Below, in pieces: positions 1 to 10,006 of a DNA stretch of 64,000 bases. Location: assembly GCF_027980145.1 (NCBI RefSeq), contig NZ_JAMZNK010000021.1, positions 22,641 through 86,640 on the forward strand, in the 5' to 3' direction. The notes beneath the pieces were generated by a model. That model had not been told where the DNA came from. It ran no database searches and saw nothing but the letters and a program-made list of their open reading frames with translations. The stretch's first letter is position 1. Every line of letters starts with the position of its first letter. Origin of the DNA: Flavobacterium azizsancarii. GTDB taxonomy: Bacteria > Bacteroidota > Bacteroidia > Flavobacteriales > Flavobacteriaceae. The translations under genes and the position numbers were made by a program.

Positions 1-2229
1 ACCACGGGAAATATAATTAAACCCAATAACGAAGAATTATTAAATGTAAAAATCAAGATAGATAATCCGTTAAAATGGACTGCTGAAACCCCTAATCTGT
101 ACACCGTTGTATTGACCAGTTCAGAAGGCGAAATAATATCGTCAAAAATAGGTTTTCGGAAAGTAGAAATCAACGGAAGAATTTTCATGGCAAATGGAGT
201 ACCAATCAAATTGAAAGGCGTAAACCGTCATGAGCATTGGTCCGATGTAGGTCATGCCGTAACTGAAGAACAGATGATTCGTGATTTGGAAGTAATTAAA
301 CAAGGAAATTGTAATCACATCCGCACCAGTCATTATTCAAATGATCCACGCTGGTATGAGCTTTGTGACGAATGGGGAATTTGGCTGGTTGCTGAAGCCA
401 ATATGGAATACCATGGTTATGATACCCGATTTGATGAAGAACCAACAATAAAAGCAGCTATTATTGATCGCAATGTGGCCAATGTTGAGAATTTCAAAAA
501 CCATCCATCGGTGATTATCTGGTCGCTTGGAAATGAAGGCGGCGGCATCAGTACGAATCTCAAGGCTGCTATGTCTGCTGTTAAGGCTATCGACTCTACT
601 CGTTTTGTTCACTACGAAAGATTTGGAAGCGGTAAAAATAATCCTGCCGACCTGGATGGCCGTATGTATGGCAGTGCAGCAGATTATGTTGATATGGCCA
701 GAAATTGGGGTTTGACTAAACCACTTTATATCTGTGAGTTTGTTCATGCTATGTTTAATTCTATGGGCTCTCTTGAACAATACTCTAAAGCTTTTGATCA
801 AAATCCTGAAATTTTGGGTGGTGCTATCTGGGAGTTCCAGGATCAGGCATTATGGAACAAGCGCGATCCGAACCACCCAATCTTAGCCTATGGAGGAGGT
901 TTTGGCGAATATCCAAATGATCATTATTTCATTCATAAAGGAGTGGTTTCTTACGATCGTGCAACCGAAGGAAACAATGTAAAGCCACATTATCCTGAAA
1001 TGAAAAAAGCATTTCAATGGGTCGATACCGAACTAACGGATCCTGCTAATGGCGGTCTTAAAATTAAGAACAAATACCAATTTATTTCCCTTGATGGTTT
1101 TGAGCTCCTTTGGAGTCTAAGCGAAAACGGGCAGGAAATTGATAATGGTAAAACTGAAATCCGTCCTACATGGGGAGAAAAAAGAGTTTTTGCAGCAAAT
1201 ATTCCTTATAAAATAGAGCATCCAAAAGCAGGCGCTAAATACTATTTGCGCGTTTCATACCGCTTAAAAGAAAAAACACTTTGGGCTCATAAAGGTTTTG
1301 AAGTTGCAACAGAGCAGTTTTTACTTCCTGTAAACACATTTTCTGTAGAAGAATTAAAAGTCACTCAGCCTGTAAAACTAGCTCAAAACCAGCAATCAGC
1401 CGTGATTTCCGGAAAAGACTTTTCTGTAAGTTTTGATAAAAAAACGGGGTTTATAAATCAGCTGACAAAAAAGGGAATTAATATTTTAGCTTCAGATGGT
1501 TCACCTAAACTGCACTTATGGCGCGCCTCTCACCGTAACGACGATGATTGGGCTTACCAGCAATGGCAAAAGTACGGAGTAACGACACTTGAATATAAAG
1601 TAGTTAATTTTAAAGTAGAAGTCATTGATAAAGCCTGCGTGAAAGTAACTTCTGTAACAAAAGCAGATGGTAAAGAAGGTTTTGGCGTTTATCATACAGC
1701 AACTTATACCATTAAAGGCGATGGGTCAATAAAAGTTGATAATCAGGTTCATTTTATTGGTTTAAGTATCAACTTAGCCCGAATTGGTGTGCGGATGTTA
1801 CTCGACAAAAAGCTTGATCACATGACTTTTTTAGGTCGCGGGCCATCCGAGAATTATTCCGATCGCAAGAGTTCTGCCCATGTTGGCCTGTACGAATTGG
1901 GTGTAAATGAACAATATGAATATGAAAAACCGATGGAACACGGTAACCATGAAGAAGTCAGTTGGGCAAAACTAAGCGGTAAAGATATGCCCTGGGTGAT
2001 GGTGAAAGCGGATGAAAAATTGATGCAGGTTTCTGCTCTTCCCCATACCGATGAGCAAATGTATCCAGTAGAATATAAAATTGACTTACCTCCCAGTACC
2101 TCAACTGTGTTCTGTCTTTCAACTAAAACACTAGGCGTAGGATCGGCTAGCTGTGGTCCAAGACCACTTGAGCAATATCAGGTTTTTGCCCTCCCAACTT
2201 CATTTACATATACATTATGCTTGTTTTAA
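1..2229 (+). CDS. GH2 beta-galactosidase (LacZ-type), 5' end outside the window
   Basis: Retaining glycoside hydrolase of family 2 that removes terminal beta-linked galactose from oligosaccharides. The frame is open to the first base, so the N-terminal sugar-binding domain is missing; the visible part (742 codons) begins in the immunoglobulin-like domain with WTAETPNLYTVVL. The TIM barrel follows with GVNRHEHW, the acid/base in SLGNEGGG (Glu codon 535-537) and the nucleophile in ICEFVHAM (Glu codon 736-738). The C-terminal small-chain domain shows FLGRGPSENYSDR and ends with the usual GPRPLEQYQVFAL. It converges with the GH31 gene and shares a bidirectional terminator with it. Beta-galactosidase is the family default; other beta-glycoside specificities are possible. 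A signal peptide cannot be judged. Confidence 0.93.
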   Translation, partial: TTGNIIKPNNEELLNVKIKIDNPLKWTAETPNLYTVVLTSSEGEIISSKIGFRKVEINGRIFMANGVPIKLKGVNRHEHWSDVGHAVTEEQMIRDLEVIKQGNCNHIRTSHYSNDPRWYELCDEWGIWLVAEANMEYHGYDTRFDEEPTIKAAIIDRNVANVENFKNHPSVIIWSLGNEGGGISTNLKAAMSAVKAIDSTRFVHYERFGSGKNNPADLDGRMYGSAADYVDMARNWGLTKPLYICEFVHAMFNSMGSLEQYSKAFDQNPEILGGAIWEFQDQALWNKRDPNHPILAYGGGFGEYPNDHYFIHKGVVSYDRATEGNNVKPHYPEMKKAFQWVDTELTDPANGGLKIKNKYQFISLDGFELLWSLSENGQEIDNGKTEIRPTWGEKRVFAANIPYKIEHPKAGAKYYLRVSYRLKEKTLWAHKGFEVATEQFLLPVNTFSVEELKVTQPVKLAQNQQSAVISGKDFSVSFDKKTGFINQLTKKGINILASDGSPKLHLWRASHRNDDDWAYQQWQKYGVTTLEYKVVNFKVEVIDKACVKVTSVTKADGKEGFGVYHTATYTIKGDGSIKVDNQVHFIGLSINLARIGVRMLLDKKLDHMTFLGRGPSENYSDRKSSAHVGLYELGVNEQYEYEKPMEHGNHEEVSWAKLSGKDMPWVMVKADEKLMQVSALPHTDEQMYPVEYKIDLPPSTSTVFCLSTKTLGVGSASCGPRPLEQYQVFALPTSFTYTLCLF

Positions 2230-2353
2230 TCTGTAAATTTGATTGAACATGAATACTATTAATTACTAAATAAGCTCAAATAATGATTACTCAAAATTTG
2301 TCCATACTACTTTCATGATCTTTATAAATGATAGACTGCAGTACATTATATTC

Positions 2354-2392
2354 TAAAAACCTAAAGCCTGTAGACAGACTTTAGGTTTTTTT
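2354..2392. terminator. Bidirectional intrinsic terminator
   Basis: AACCTAAAG and CTTTAGGTT form a stem with runs of A upstream and T downstream. It sits in the 178-base gap between the converging GH2 and GH31 genes and can end transcription from both sides. Confidence 0.8.
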
Positions 2393-2407
2393 ATATTATA
2401 CTCTTTT

Positions 2408-4852
2408 CTATTTAAATTTTATTTCTATTTTTTTACCATTGTAGGCAACATCTTTCCTTACACCTGAGGGCAGAACAATAGTAAATTTTCTATTTTGGAG
2501 CATTCCCTTATAAGCCCCTCTTCGGCTGGATATGGTAAGCTTTTTTACTGAATCATTCCACAAAAACGCTATTTCAGTGTACGCTCCTTTTTCATAATTA
2601 TAGTTATCAAACTCATCTTCATATAATACAAATGATCCATCACAACCCGGATATACCCTCACTTCAAGGTTGTCCCATTTTTTTTCGGCAGCATATTGCA
2701 CCTGTGGCCCTAATGGCAGTATAGAACCTGCCCTGATGTAAAGCGGAATCATATCAATAGTGGTTTTCCTTGTAATTTCCTGCCCTCCTTTAAAATTTTC
2801 ATTGGTCCAAAAGTCATACCAATTAGTACCTGATGGGAGATATACCTGCGTCGTTTTTTCAGTGGTAAAGTCTATCGCGGCTTCATCTTTTCCTGCTTTA
2901 TTTCCCTGTTTGTTCCATCCGCTTTGTTCATCGACTTTTACTACAGTTTCAGAAGTATATTGGGCTTTTACTACAGGAGCTATCAATATTGATTTTCCAA
3001 ACATATACTCATTATTGATATCCCATACTTTTTTATCGTTTACAAAGTCCATAAATAGAGCACGCATAAAAGTAGATTGGTTCGCACTAACATCCCAAGA
3101 AGTCGAATATATATAAGGCAGAAGCGTGTAACGCAAATTAATAAATTTATCAATGGCATCAAATATAGGTTCTCCTTTTTTCCCAAACTGATAAATTTCC
3201 CTAGGTACATCTGTACCATGTGAACGCATCATGGGATTAAAAGTCCCAAATTGTATCCAGCGGACATATAATTCCTGATATAGCGGATTTTTAGCCCCGG
3301 AACCAGTATATCTTCCTTTATTATAAACCCCGGCGAAAAAACCTCCTATGTCTGAATTCCAATGTGGTATTCCGGTCAATGAAAAATTTAATCCCGCAGG
3401 TATTTGATTTCGGAGTGTTTCCCAGCTCGAGCCGGTATCACCCGACCACGTATTGGCACCATAACGCTGCTGGCCTGCAAATGCAGAACGGGTAAGAATA
3501 AATACACGCTTATCTGATGTAGTCATACGCTGATGGTCATAAACCCCTCCAACTGTCATAAGCGGAAAAGCATTACGCACTTTACGAAAGGAACCCAAGA
3601 AAGTTTTTGTATCATAATCCGAGGGTTTTACCTGTAGATGGTCGGGTTCGGTTGAATCCATCCACCAGCCGTCTATCCCTTTAGAAAAAAGTCCATCATT
3701 GGCATATTTCCAGTAAATATCGCGCGCTTCAGGGTTATAGGCATCATAGACCCTTACCCCGGAAGGATAATCCATATTGGGAGGCCACTGCTCTAAACCT
3801 GATTCGGGCCAGGTAGCAATATTGAAAAGCATTCCTTTTTTATCCATATCACGATACGGCTTAGATTTCGGCCCAAATGAAGCCCAGATCGAAATTATCA
3901 AATGTGCATTTTGAGCATGTACATCTTCAGCCATTTTTTTCCCGTCAGGAAAATCGGGATTCAAAAAATCCATGGCATTCCACAGATAGTTATTTCCCCA
4001 ATATTGCCAGTCCTGTATAATGCCATCGAGTGGTACACCCAATTCCCGGTATCTTTTTACTACATTTACCAGTTCGTCCTGACTCTTATATCGCTCTTTA
4101 CTTTGCCAAAAGCCATAGGTCCACAAGGGAAACATAGGAACCTTACCTGTAAGTTCGCGCATATCGGCTATTACGCCATCAGCACTTCCCCCATACATAA
4201 AATAGTAGTCTACTCCGTCGCCCACCTGGGAATTAAAAGAAGTCTCTGTGGCATTATCTGTAAACTCTGTTGGAGAATAATTATCCCAAAACAGACCATA
4301 ACCTTTTACCGATTGAAAAAAGGTTATAGCATCTTCTACATTACCCTGTTCCAGATGATATTTCTGATTTCGTTGATTAAGATCTCCTCTCTGATGCTGT
4401 CCTAGTCCATAAATGGTTTCATCATTATCGAGACTAAAAGATTGATAAACATTGTAACTGGCAGCACCGGTATCATCGAATGGGGTGAATTTTGTGCCGT
4501 TAACCTTTTCTTTTAATAGCCCCTGGCCAGAAACGGAAGAAAACTCAATGCTCCCATCAGTAAGATCAACAGTAACCGTTACTTTATTGGATTTCAGCGT
4601 TACTATAGTGCCATTTTGCTTGGTTGTAAAAGCAGTTTTTGATGGCTGCATTATTACTGATAGACTTTCTTTTAAGAATATTTTGTCATTAGGCACTTTA
4701 ATAACCCTAACTATTGAAGGCGAATAGAACCGTACTTCTACATTACTGCCGTCGACACTGGCTTTCACTCCCAGTTTAGTCTTCTGAAAAGACTGTGCAA
4801 GTCCGTTTACGGACAGCACCAGAAGAACGAGCATAAAACAAATTCGTTTCAT
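2408..4852 (-). CDS. GH31 alpha-glycosidase (probable alpha-xylosidase), secreted
   Basis: Family 31 retaining alpha-glycosidase, 814 residues, with an N-terminal signal peptide ending near GLAQS. The beta-sandwich N-terminal domain contains YGLGQHQRGDL. The catalytic barrel carries the nucleophile in GWWMDSTEPDH (Asp399), the acid/base in WSGDTGSSW and the loop MMRSHGTDVPREI. The C-terminal domains contain IPLYIRAGSILPLGP. The STEPD variant of the nucleophile loop is common in Bacteroidota alpha-xylosidases and related enzymes, so alpha-xylosidase fits best, but the specificity is inferred. In a xylan locus it could remove alpha-xylose from arabinoxylan side chains. It is the last gene of the SusC-led array, 131 bases after GH97. 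Confidence 0.88.
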   Translation of the reverse strand: MKRICFMLVLLVLSVNGLAQSFQKTKLGVKASVDGSNVEVRFYSPSIVRVIKVPNDKIFLKESLSVIMQPSKTAFTTKQNGTIVTLKSNKVTVTVDLTDGSIEFSSVSGQGLLKEKVNGTKFTPFDDTGAASYNVYQSFSLDNDETIYGLGQHQRGDLNQRNQKYHLEQGNVEDAITFFQSVKGYGLFWDNYSPTEFTDNATETSFNSQVGDGVDYYFMYGGSADGVIADMRELTGKVPMFPLWTYGFWQSKERYKSQDELVNVVKRYRELGVPLDGIIQDWQYWGNNYLWNAMDFLNPDFPDGKKMAEDVHAQNAHLIISIWASFGPKSKPYRDMDKKGMLFNIATWPESGLEQWPPNMDYPSGVRVYDAYNPEARDIYWKYANDGLFSKGIDGWWMDSTEPDHLQVKPSDYDTKTFLGSFRKVRNAFPLMTVGGVYDHQRMTTSDKRVFILTRSAFAGQQRYGANTWSGDTGSSWETLRNQIPAGLNFSLTGIPHWNSDIGGFFAGVYNKGRYTGSGAKNPLYQELYVRWIQFGTFNPMMRSHGTDVPREIYQFGKKGEPIFDAIDKFINLRYTLLPYIYSTSWDVSANQSTFMRALFMDFVNDKKVWDINNEYMFGKSILIAPVVKAQYTSETVVKVDEQSGWNKQGNKAGKDEAAIDFTTEKTTQVYLPSGTNWYDFWTNENFKGGQEITRKTTIDMIPLYIRAGSILPLGPQVQYAAEKKWDNLEVRVYPGCDGSFVLYEDEFDNYNYEKGAYTEIAFLWNDSVKKLTISSRRGAYKGMLQNRKFTIVLPSGVRKDVAYNGKKIEIKFK

Positions 4853-4983
4853 ATTTATAAATGGATTAGTTTTTTGTTTTTAATTTTCTAAAACTAATAC
4901 CTTTTATAATTGGTATAGTTTTAAAAATTTCAGAAATATTAAATTTTTATCGGTTGCTCCTTTATGACGGCAATAATTTAGAG

Positions 4984-6927
4984 CTAATTCAATAGCAGCA
5001 TTCCTCCATTACAAGGAATTGCTATTTCAATTTCATGACTATTTTTAAGCTTCATTGTTTTTACAGTTCCCTTTAAATGGTCATCATCAAGGTAACATCT
5101 TAAAGTTTCCCCTGAAGCAATCATTGGCAGCTTGATTTTTAATTTTACCGTTTCTTTTTGAGCATTCACTCCTGCTATGTACCACTTAACTCCTTTTCGG
5201 CGGGCAAGCACTACAAATTTACCGGGATAACCTTCTAAAAAACGAACTTCATCCCAAGTCGTGGGAACTTCTTTCATAAAGTTTATAGCCCAGGCAGGAG
5301 CATCGATTAAATTATTTGGTGCCAATGCAAAATGCTGTACACCGCTTTGAAAAAGCACCGCGGTGGCTAAGGCAAATACATCAGAAGTTATACGTTTTGA
5401 ACCTTTATTGGGCTCATTTTCACTGTTATAAAACTGATTTAAAGCACTTCCTCCAAAGTCCATACTTCCGACCGTATTTCGAATAAAAGGGTGTGTTGCA
5501 GCATTAACAGCTTCGTTATCACAGCTTTTTTGTCCAAAATGCAGATTTTCACTTGCCAGGACAGCTTCACTAGAGGCAAAATTTGGATACATACGTTCCC
5601 ATCCCCTCGGTAAGGTACAACCATGAAAAACAACCATTAGTCCAAAATCATTAGCATCTGTCAGGATCTCTTCATATAATTTCATGGTTACTTGTTTATC
5701 TCCCCCAAAAAAATCAACTTTAATTCCTTTTATACCGATACTTTTCATCCATGCCATTTCCTGACGACGCAGTATTACATTATCCATCATTCCACGTGGT
5801 CCTTGGGGTGCGTCATTCCAATATCCATTCGAGTTGTACCATAAATACAAACCTACCCCTTTTGCTTCTCCAAATCGGGCCAGTTCAGCAATTTTATCTT
5901 TTCCTATCTGAGTATCCCAAAGTGCATCAATTAAAAGAGTCTGGTATCCCATCGCCGCACTGAAATCTATATATTGTTTTTGAACCGGAAAAGTGGTGTT
6001 GTTATCCATTTTGATAATCCAGCTCCATGAACCTTTAGTATATTGGTACTCCTTAGAGGCTTTATATTTTGGTTTAACCAAATCAAAAGGGATAGTAGTT
6101 TCTACAACAGGAGCCAAGGTTTCTCCAATAGTAATGGTGCGCCATGGAGTTTCACCAAATAGTGATATCCCCGGAGCAGTTGTGCCGTTTCCGTTGTTTT
6201 CTCCTTCCATTGGAAATCCTATCGTATACAGTCCTTTATCGTGACCAATTAACCTGCTGCCAGAATAACCACTGTCTACGCCGGTTTCTGAGATTAAAAC
6301 CCATCCTTGATTATTTACTTTAAAAAGGCATGGAAAGGTATACCCTTCTCCTATTCCGTTCTTTCCCATTGGAGCATCTAGTGTATAGGATGTTTCATAA
6401 CTTGGCGCAGTTCTGGCAAATCCTGTCATGGGTTTGCTTTGCGGGCAAAGAAATGTAGTGGTACCATCCGGTAAAACAAAACCAGATGCTTCTTCCTGCA
6501 CCACACAGGAGCGGGCTTCTTTTTGAGGATATACTTTATATTTAAAAGCTGCATTATTATTACTTACTCTAAATATGACATCAATAGCTTCTTTCCCTCC
6601 TTTAGTAAAAGAAAATACAGCCTCATTAGCTGCATAATGCACGCTTTGCTGTTTTATATTAGGAAGCTGATAGATTTCTTCAATATTTTTTTGATGTACA
6701 TTGGCCTGCAAAATTAATCCTGTGGTAAAATCCCCAACATTTGTTTTTAAACCAAGGGGAGAATTTTTCAGGAAAATTTTCCCGTTATAGGAAACACTGT
6801 ATACCGGCATATTATTATCTACAGCCAAAACTACTATGAGCTTTCCATCTGGACTTTTCACCACTGATTGTGCATTTAATTTCAAAAAACTAAAGAGAAA
6901 TAAACATAATGCATATTTAAATTTCAT
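4984..6927 (-). CDS. GH97 alpha-galactosidase-like enzyme, secreted
   Basis: Family 97 enzyme of 647 residues, typical length, with a signal peptide ending near LNAQS. The N-terminal beta-sandwich begins with SPDGKLIVVLAVDNN. The barrel contains GLYLWYNSNG and GIKVDFFGGDKQ, followed by VFHGCTLPRGWERMYPN. GH97 divides into inverting alpha-glucosidases (SusB-like, Glu base) and retaining alpha-galactosidases with an Asp nucleophile. Asp405 in VDFFGGD places this protein in the retaining alpha-galactosidase group; that step is an inference from motif comparison. It likely removes alpha-D-galactose from decorated xylan. The 159-base gap before it contains a weak copy of the LacI-type motif at 7038-7049. 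Confidence 0.9.
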   Translation of the reverse strand: MKFKYALCLFLFSFLKLNAQSVVKSPDGKLIVVLAVDNNMPVYSVSYNGKIFLKNSPLGLKTNVGDFTTGLILQANVHQKNIEEIYQLPNIKQQSVHYAANEAVFSFTKGGKEAIDVIFRVSNNNAAFKYKVYPQKEARSCVVQEEASGFVLPDGTTTFLCPQSKPMTGFARTAPSYETSYTLDAPMGKNGIGEGYTFPCLFKVNNQGWVLISETGVDSGYSGSRLIGHDKGLYTIGFPMEGENNGNGTTAPGISLFGETPWRTITIGETLAPVVETTIPFDLVKPKYKASKEYQYTKGSWSWIIKMDNNTTFPVQKQYIDFSAAMGYQTLLIDALWDTQIGKDKIAELARFGEAKGVGLYLWYNSNGYWNDAPQGPRGMMDNVILRRQEMAWMKSIGIKGIKVDFFGGDKQVTMKLYEEILTDANDFGLMVVFHGCTLPRGWERMYPNFASSEAVLASENLHFGQKSCDNEAVNAATHPFIRNTVGSMDFGGSALNQFYNSENEPNKGSKRITSDVFALATAVLFQSGVQHFALAPNNLIDAPAWAINFMKEVPTTWDEVRFLEGYPGKFVVLARRKGVKWYIAGVNAQKETVKLKIKLPMIASGETLRCYLDDDHLKGTVKTMKLKNSHEIEIAIPCNGGMLLLN

Positions 6928-7086
6928 AACTTATACTGGTTATTGGTTTATTAATTTATTTTTATTTGCAAAAAGACGTGCTACATCATAATATGGAATC
7001 ATTTTTCTTAACAGACTGCAGTCTAAATTAAAGAAAAAGATTCGGTTGTAATATAAATTTCCGTATCACTGCATTTCGATAATTGG

Positions 7087-8454
7087 CTATACTCCCTTAG
7101 AAAACATCCAATAATCAAAATATAAAATTTGTCCCGAAGCTTTTCCTTTAAATACAAAATAAAGATCACGTATCCCAGACACCTTCTTTACATCGCTTTT
7201 CACTAAGGCCCATCGATCATTTCCTCCAGTCATTGGAACCTGAATTGTACCAATCAATTCCCCATCTACTTTATCCAATCTTATTTCCATAGTGACATTA
7301 CCATTATGGACAGTCCCTACACGCGCTGTAAATTTTGAAGCACCTTCTTTACCAAAATCGACATCTCTTACCTTCGTAAAAGCATCATTTTTCATTGCTG
7401 TAATAAAAACGCCAACTTGCTCATTCTGCATTGACTTTACATCGTTTGACCATGCTATTGTTTCGGCTTCGGTTTTAAGATAAGGATTAATGGTTTTGAT
7501 ACCTTTTTTTATTCCTTCGGTCATATTGATCTGATTAATTTTTCCATCTGGCTGGAATGTTAATTCCTCAACACATACAGATCGGGTAAAACCTCCACCT
7601 GCAGGCAATGCTCCGTTATGATAGAAAAAATAGGACTTGCCTTTAAAATCAATTACACCTGGGTGATTGGTAAAACTACTTCCCTGTGTAGACATTACAA
7701 TGCCCTGATATTTCCAAGGACCGGTTATGCTTTTACTGGTCGAATACCCAATATGCTCTGAAATAGGCCCGCCTGCAAAAATCAAATAATATAATTTATT
7801 TCTCTTATAAAGCCAGGGTCCCTCTTCGTAGGTAGTAGGTCTTCGGGGATCTTCTTTTCCATCACGTTTTCCGAAAGATTCAATAGTATTGGGAATTATT
7901 TTTATCTCTCCGTTATAAGAGATCATATCTTCGTTTAATTTCACAAAATAACATTCCGGATTACCCCAAAACAAGTATGCCTGTCCGTCATCATCGATAA
8001 AAACCGACGGATCAATATCAGCATTACTATTTCGAATTAGTGGTTTTCCTAACGGATCAATAAAAGGTCCGTAAGGACTATCAGAAACGGCAACTCCTAT
8101 TGATCCCTGACCTTCTTTATTGGTTATAGGAACGTACATATAAAACTTTCCATTGCGTTCTATACATTGAGCAGCCCATGCATTCATCTTAGCCCAGTTG
8201 AAATGTTTATAATTCAAAACCGTACCATGATCTGTCCAATTTACCATATCCTCAGTGGTATACAATTTCCAGTCATTCATAGTAAACCAGGTCGATTCGT
8301 CTTCATCATGGGTCGTATATAAATAGACTTTTCCGTTATATACCATTGGGGCAGGATCTGCTGTATAATTGGTTTGTATAATAGGATTCTGAGCAAATCC
8401 GATTATAGAAATTATAAATAATACTGCTGCAAGGTTATTTTTTTTAAAATACAT
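7087..8454 (-). CDS. GH43 enzyme with C-terminal carbohydrate-binding domain (copy A)
   Basis: Family 43 inverting beta-xylosidase/alpha-L-arabinofuranosidase type protein of 455 residues with a signal peptide ending near IGFAQN. The five-bladed propeller shows the three acidic catalytic positions in [10 protein letters not shown] (base), [13 protein letters not shown] (pKa modulator) and [10 protein letters not shown] (acid). From about residue 325 a CBM6-like jelly roll follows (EAETIAWS, then FDYWMF at the end). It is a tandem paralogue of the next gene upstream (8520-9857), with the same domain order and many shared blocks. The exact substrate cannot be read from sequence; arabinose or xylose removal from arabinoxylan is likely. 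Confidence 0.9.
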   Translation of the reverse strand: MYFKKNNLAAVLFIISIIGFAQNPIIQTNYTADPAPMVYNGKVYLYTTHDEDESTWFTMNDWKLYTTEDMVNWTDHGTVLNYKHFNWAKMNAWAAQCIERNGKFYMYVPITNKEGQGSIGVAVSDSPYGPFIDPLGKPLIRNSNADIDPSVFIDDDGQAYLFWGNPECYFVKLNEDMISYNGEIKIIPNTIESFGKRDGKEDPRRPTTYEEGPWLYKRNKLYYLIFAGGPISEHIGYSTSKSITGPWKYQGIVMSTQGSSFTNHPGVIDFKGKSYFFYHNGALPAGGGFTRSVCVEELTFQPDGKINQINMTEGIKKGIKTINPYLKTEAETIAWSNDVKSMQNEQVGVFITAMKNDAFTKVRDVDFGKEGASKFTARVGTVHNGNVTMEIRLDKVDGELIGTIQVPMTGGNDRWALVKSDVKKVSGIRDLYFVFKGKASGQILYFDYWMFSKGV

Positions 8455-8519
8455 ATTGTTTATTTTTCTCTTGAAAATTTACTTATCTGCCTATTACTTT
8501 TAATCACAGCTTGAGAACG

Positions 8520-9857
8520 CTACATAAACTTCCACCAGTCTAAATTAAAAAGTGATTCTCCGTTTCCTTTAAAAATAAAAAAAACACTATGTAATCCTTT
8601 TACTTTCTTTACACTGCACTGAAATTCTTTCCAGGTATTTAAATTTCCTGTACTCCCAATTTCGCAGACTCCAATAATCTGGCCTTCTTTATTATCCAAA
8701 CGGATTTCTATTTTTCCTCCTTTGATTGAAGCAGCATTGGCTTCAAATTTTTTAGCAGTTCTATTAAAATCAACAGCCTGCACCTCAATAAAATTATTAT
8801 TGCTTATTTGGGTTACAAAAACTCCTTTTTCACTATTTATATCAGATTTCAACCCTTCACTCCATGCCATAGTTTCAGCCTCAACCCTCTTAAAAGGATT
8901 TATGGTACCTACTGCCTTGGGTCCATCTTCTGACCAATAAAATAATGTTTTAATTGTTCCGTCCTGGTTATAAACTATTTCATCCATGTCTACTGAACGT
9001 CTTTCATAAAAAGTAGAGGTTTCTCTCTTTAAAATATCGTAACTATGTCCGAAACAATATGATTTTCCTTTGTAATCAATAATTGCAGGATGATTTCCCC
9101 TGGTTTTTTCACTTGCTTCAACCACCATGCCTTTGTATTCCCAAGGTCCCGTGGGTGAATTACTCATAGCATACCCAATTCCTTCAGGACAGCACGTAGA
9201 TGCGTAAGACAAATAATACTGTTTTTCATGCTTATAGATCCAAGGCCCTTCCTGATAGTTCTTCGGCTTTGAAGGTACACTGATAACTTCACCTGAATAA
9301 GATGTCATATCAGGGTTTAGTTTGACATAATACAAATCAGGATTCCCCCAATAAAGATAGGCCTGGCCATCATCATCAATAAATGGATTTGGATCAATGT
9401 CATTCCATAAATGATTGGTGTCAATCAATCGTTTTCCAAGTGGGTCCTTAAAAGGTCCATAAGGACTGTCAGCTACCAATACGCCTATCCCCTGTCCGTG
9501 CATGGGACAATAGAGATAGAATTTCCCGTTTCGTTCAATTGCTTGTACGGCCCATGCTCCATTATCATGCTTTACCCAATTAAAATCTTTCAAGGATGCA
9601 ACTACACCATGATCAGTCCAGTTAACCATGTCAGTTGAAGTATAAAGAAGCCAGTTGATCATTTTAAAGCCGTTTGCATCGTCCTCATCATGTGATGTAT
9701 ATAAAAAAACGGTGTCCTTATACACCATCGGGGCAGGGTCAGCAGTATATTTTGTTTGAATTATAGGTCGCTGTTTGATATTACTTTGGGCGCTGCCATT
9801 AAAAACTACAGTCATAAACAAATAAAATAGTAGTAAGAAATTCGATTTTTTCATCAT
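8520..9857 (-). CDS. GH43 enzyme with C-terminal carbohydrate-binding domain (copy B)
   Basis: Family 43 protein of 445 residues with a signal peptide ending near NGSAQS. Catalytic acids appear in [23 protein letters not shown] and YQEGPWIYKH. The C-terminal CBM6-like domain begins around EAETMAWSEG and ends with LDWWKFM. It is co-directional with copy A, 65 bases upstream of it, and the two clearly arose by duplication. The substrate-loop sequences differ (CCPEGIGYAMSNSP here against [13 protein letters not shown] in copy A), which suggests a split of specificity. The first two codons are both Met; either could start the protein. Confidence 0.9.
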   Translation of the reverse strand: MMKKSNFLLLFYLFMTVVFNGSAQSNIKQRPIIQTKYTADPAPMVYKDTVFLYTSHDEDDANGFKMINWLLYTSTDMVNWTDHGVVASLKDFNWVKHDNGAWAVQAIERNGKFYLYCPMHGQGIGVLVADSPYGPFKDPLGKRLIDTNHLWNDIDPNPFIDDDGQAYLYWGNPDLYYVKLNPDMTSYSGEVISVPSKPKNYQEGPWIYKHEKQYYLSYASTCCPEGIGYAMSNSPTGPWEYKGMVVEASEKTRGNHPAIIDYKGKSYCFGHSYDILKRETSTFYERRSVDMDEIVYNQDGTIKTLFYWSEDGPKAVGTINPFKRVEAETMAWSEGLKSDINSEKGVFVTQISNNNFIEVQAVDFNRTAKKFEANAASIKGGKIEIRLDNKEGQIIGVCEIGSTGNLNTWKEFQCSVKKVKGLHSVFFIFKGNGESLFNLDWWKFM

Positions 9858-10006
9858 TTAGCCATTTTTTATTAAACGCAGAGTATCATAATTATTTCAT
9901 TAATTGTAAACCTATTACAAACGAATCTTTTTTTTGTTACTGATAATTAACCATTGTCACACCAGTTCTCAATCTGGCATTTATTTGTTAATTGCTGTTC
10001 ATAGAT

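Noticed and set aside
142..801. Minus-strand frames inside the GH2 gene
   Set aside because: Shadows of a clearly coding plus-strand frame; no family motifs.
4946..4957. TTTATCGGTTGC as an operator before GH31
   Set aside because: Only 8 of 12 positions match and the left half-site is missing; kept only as a remark.
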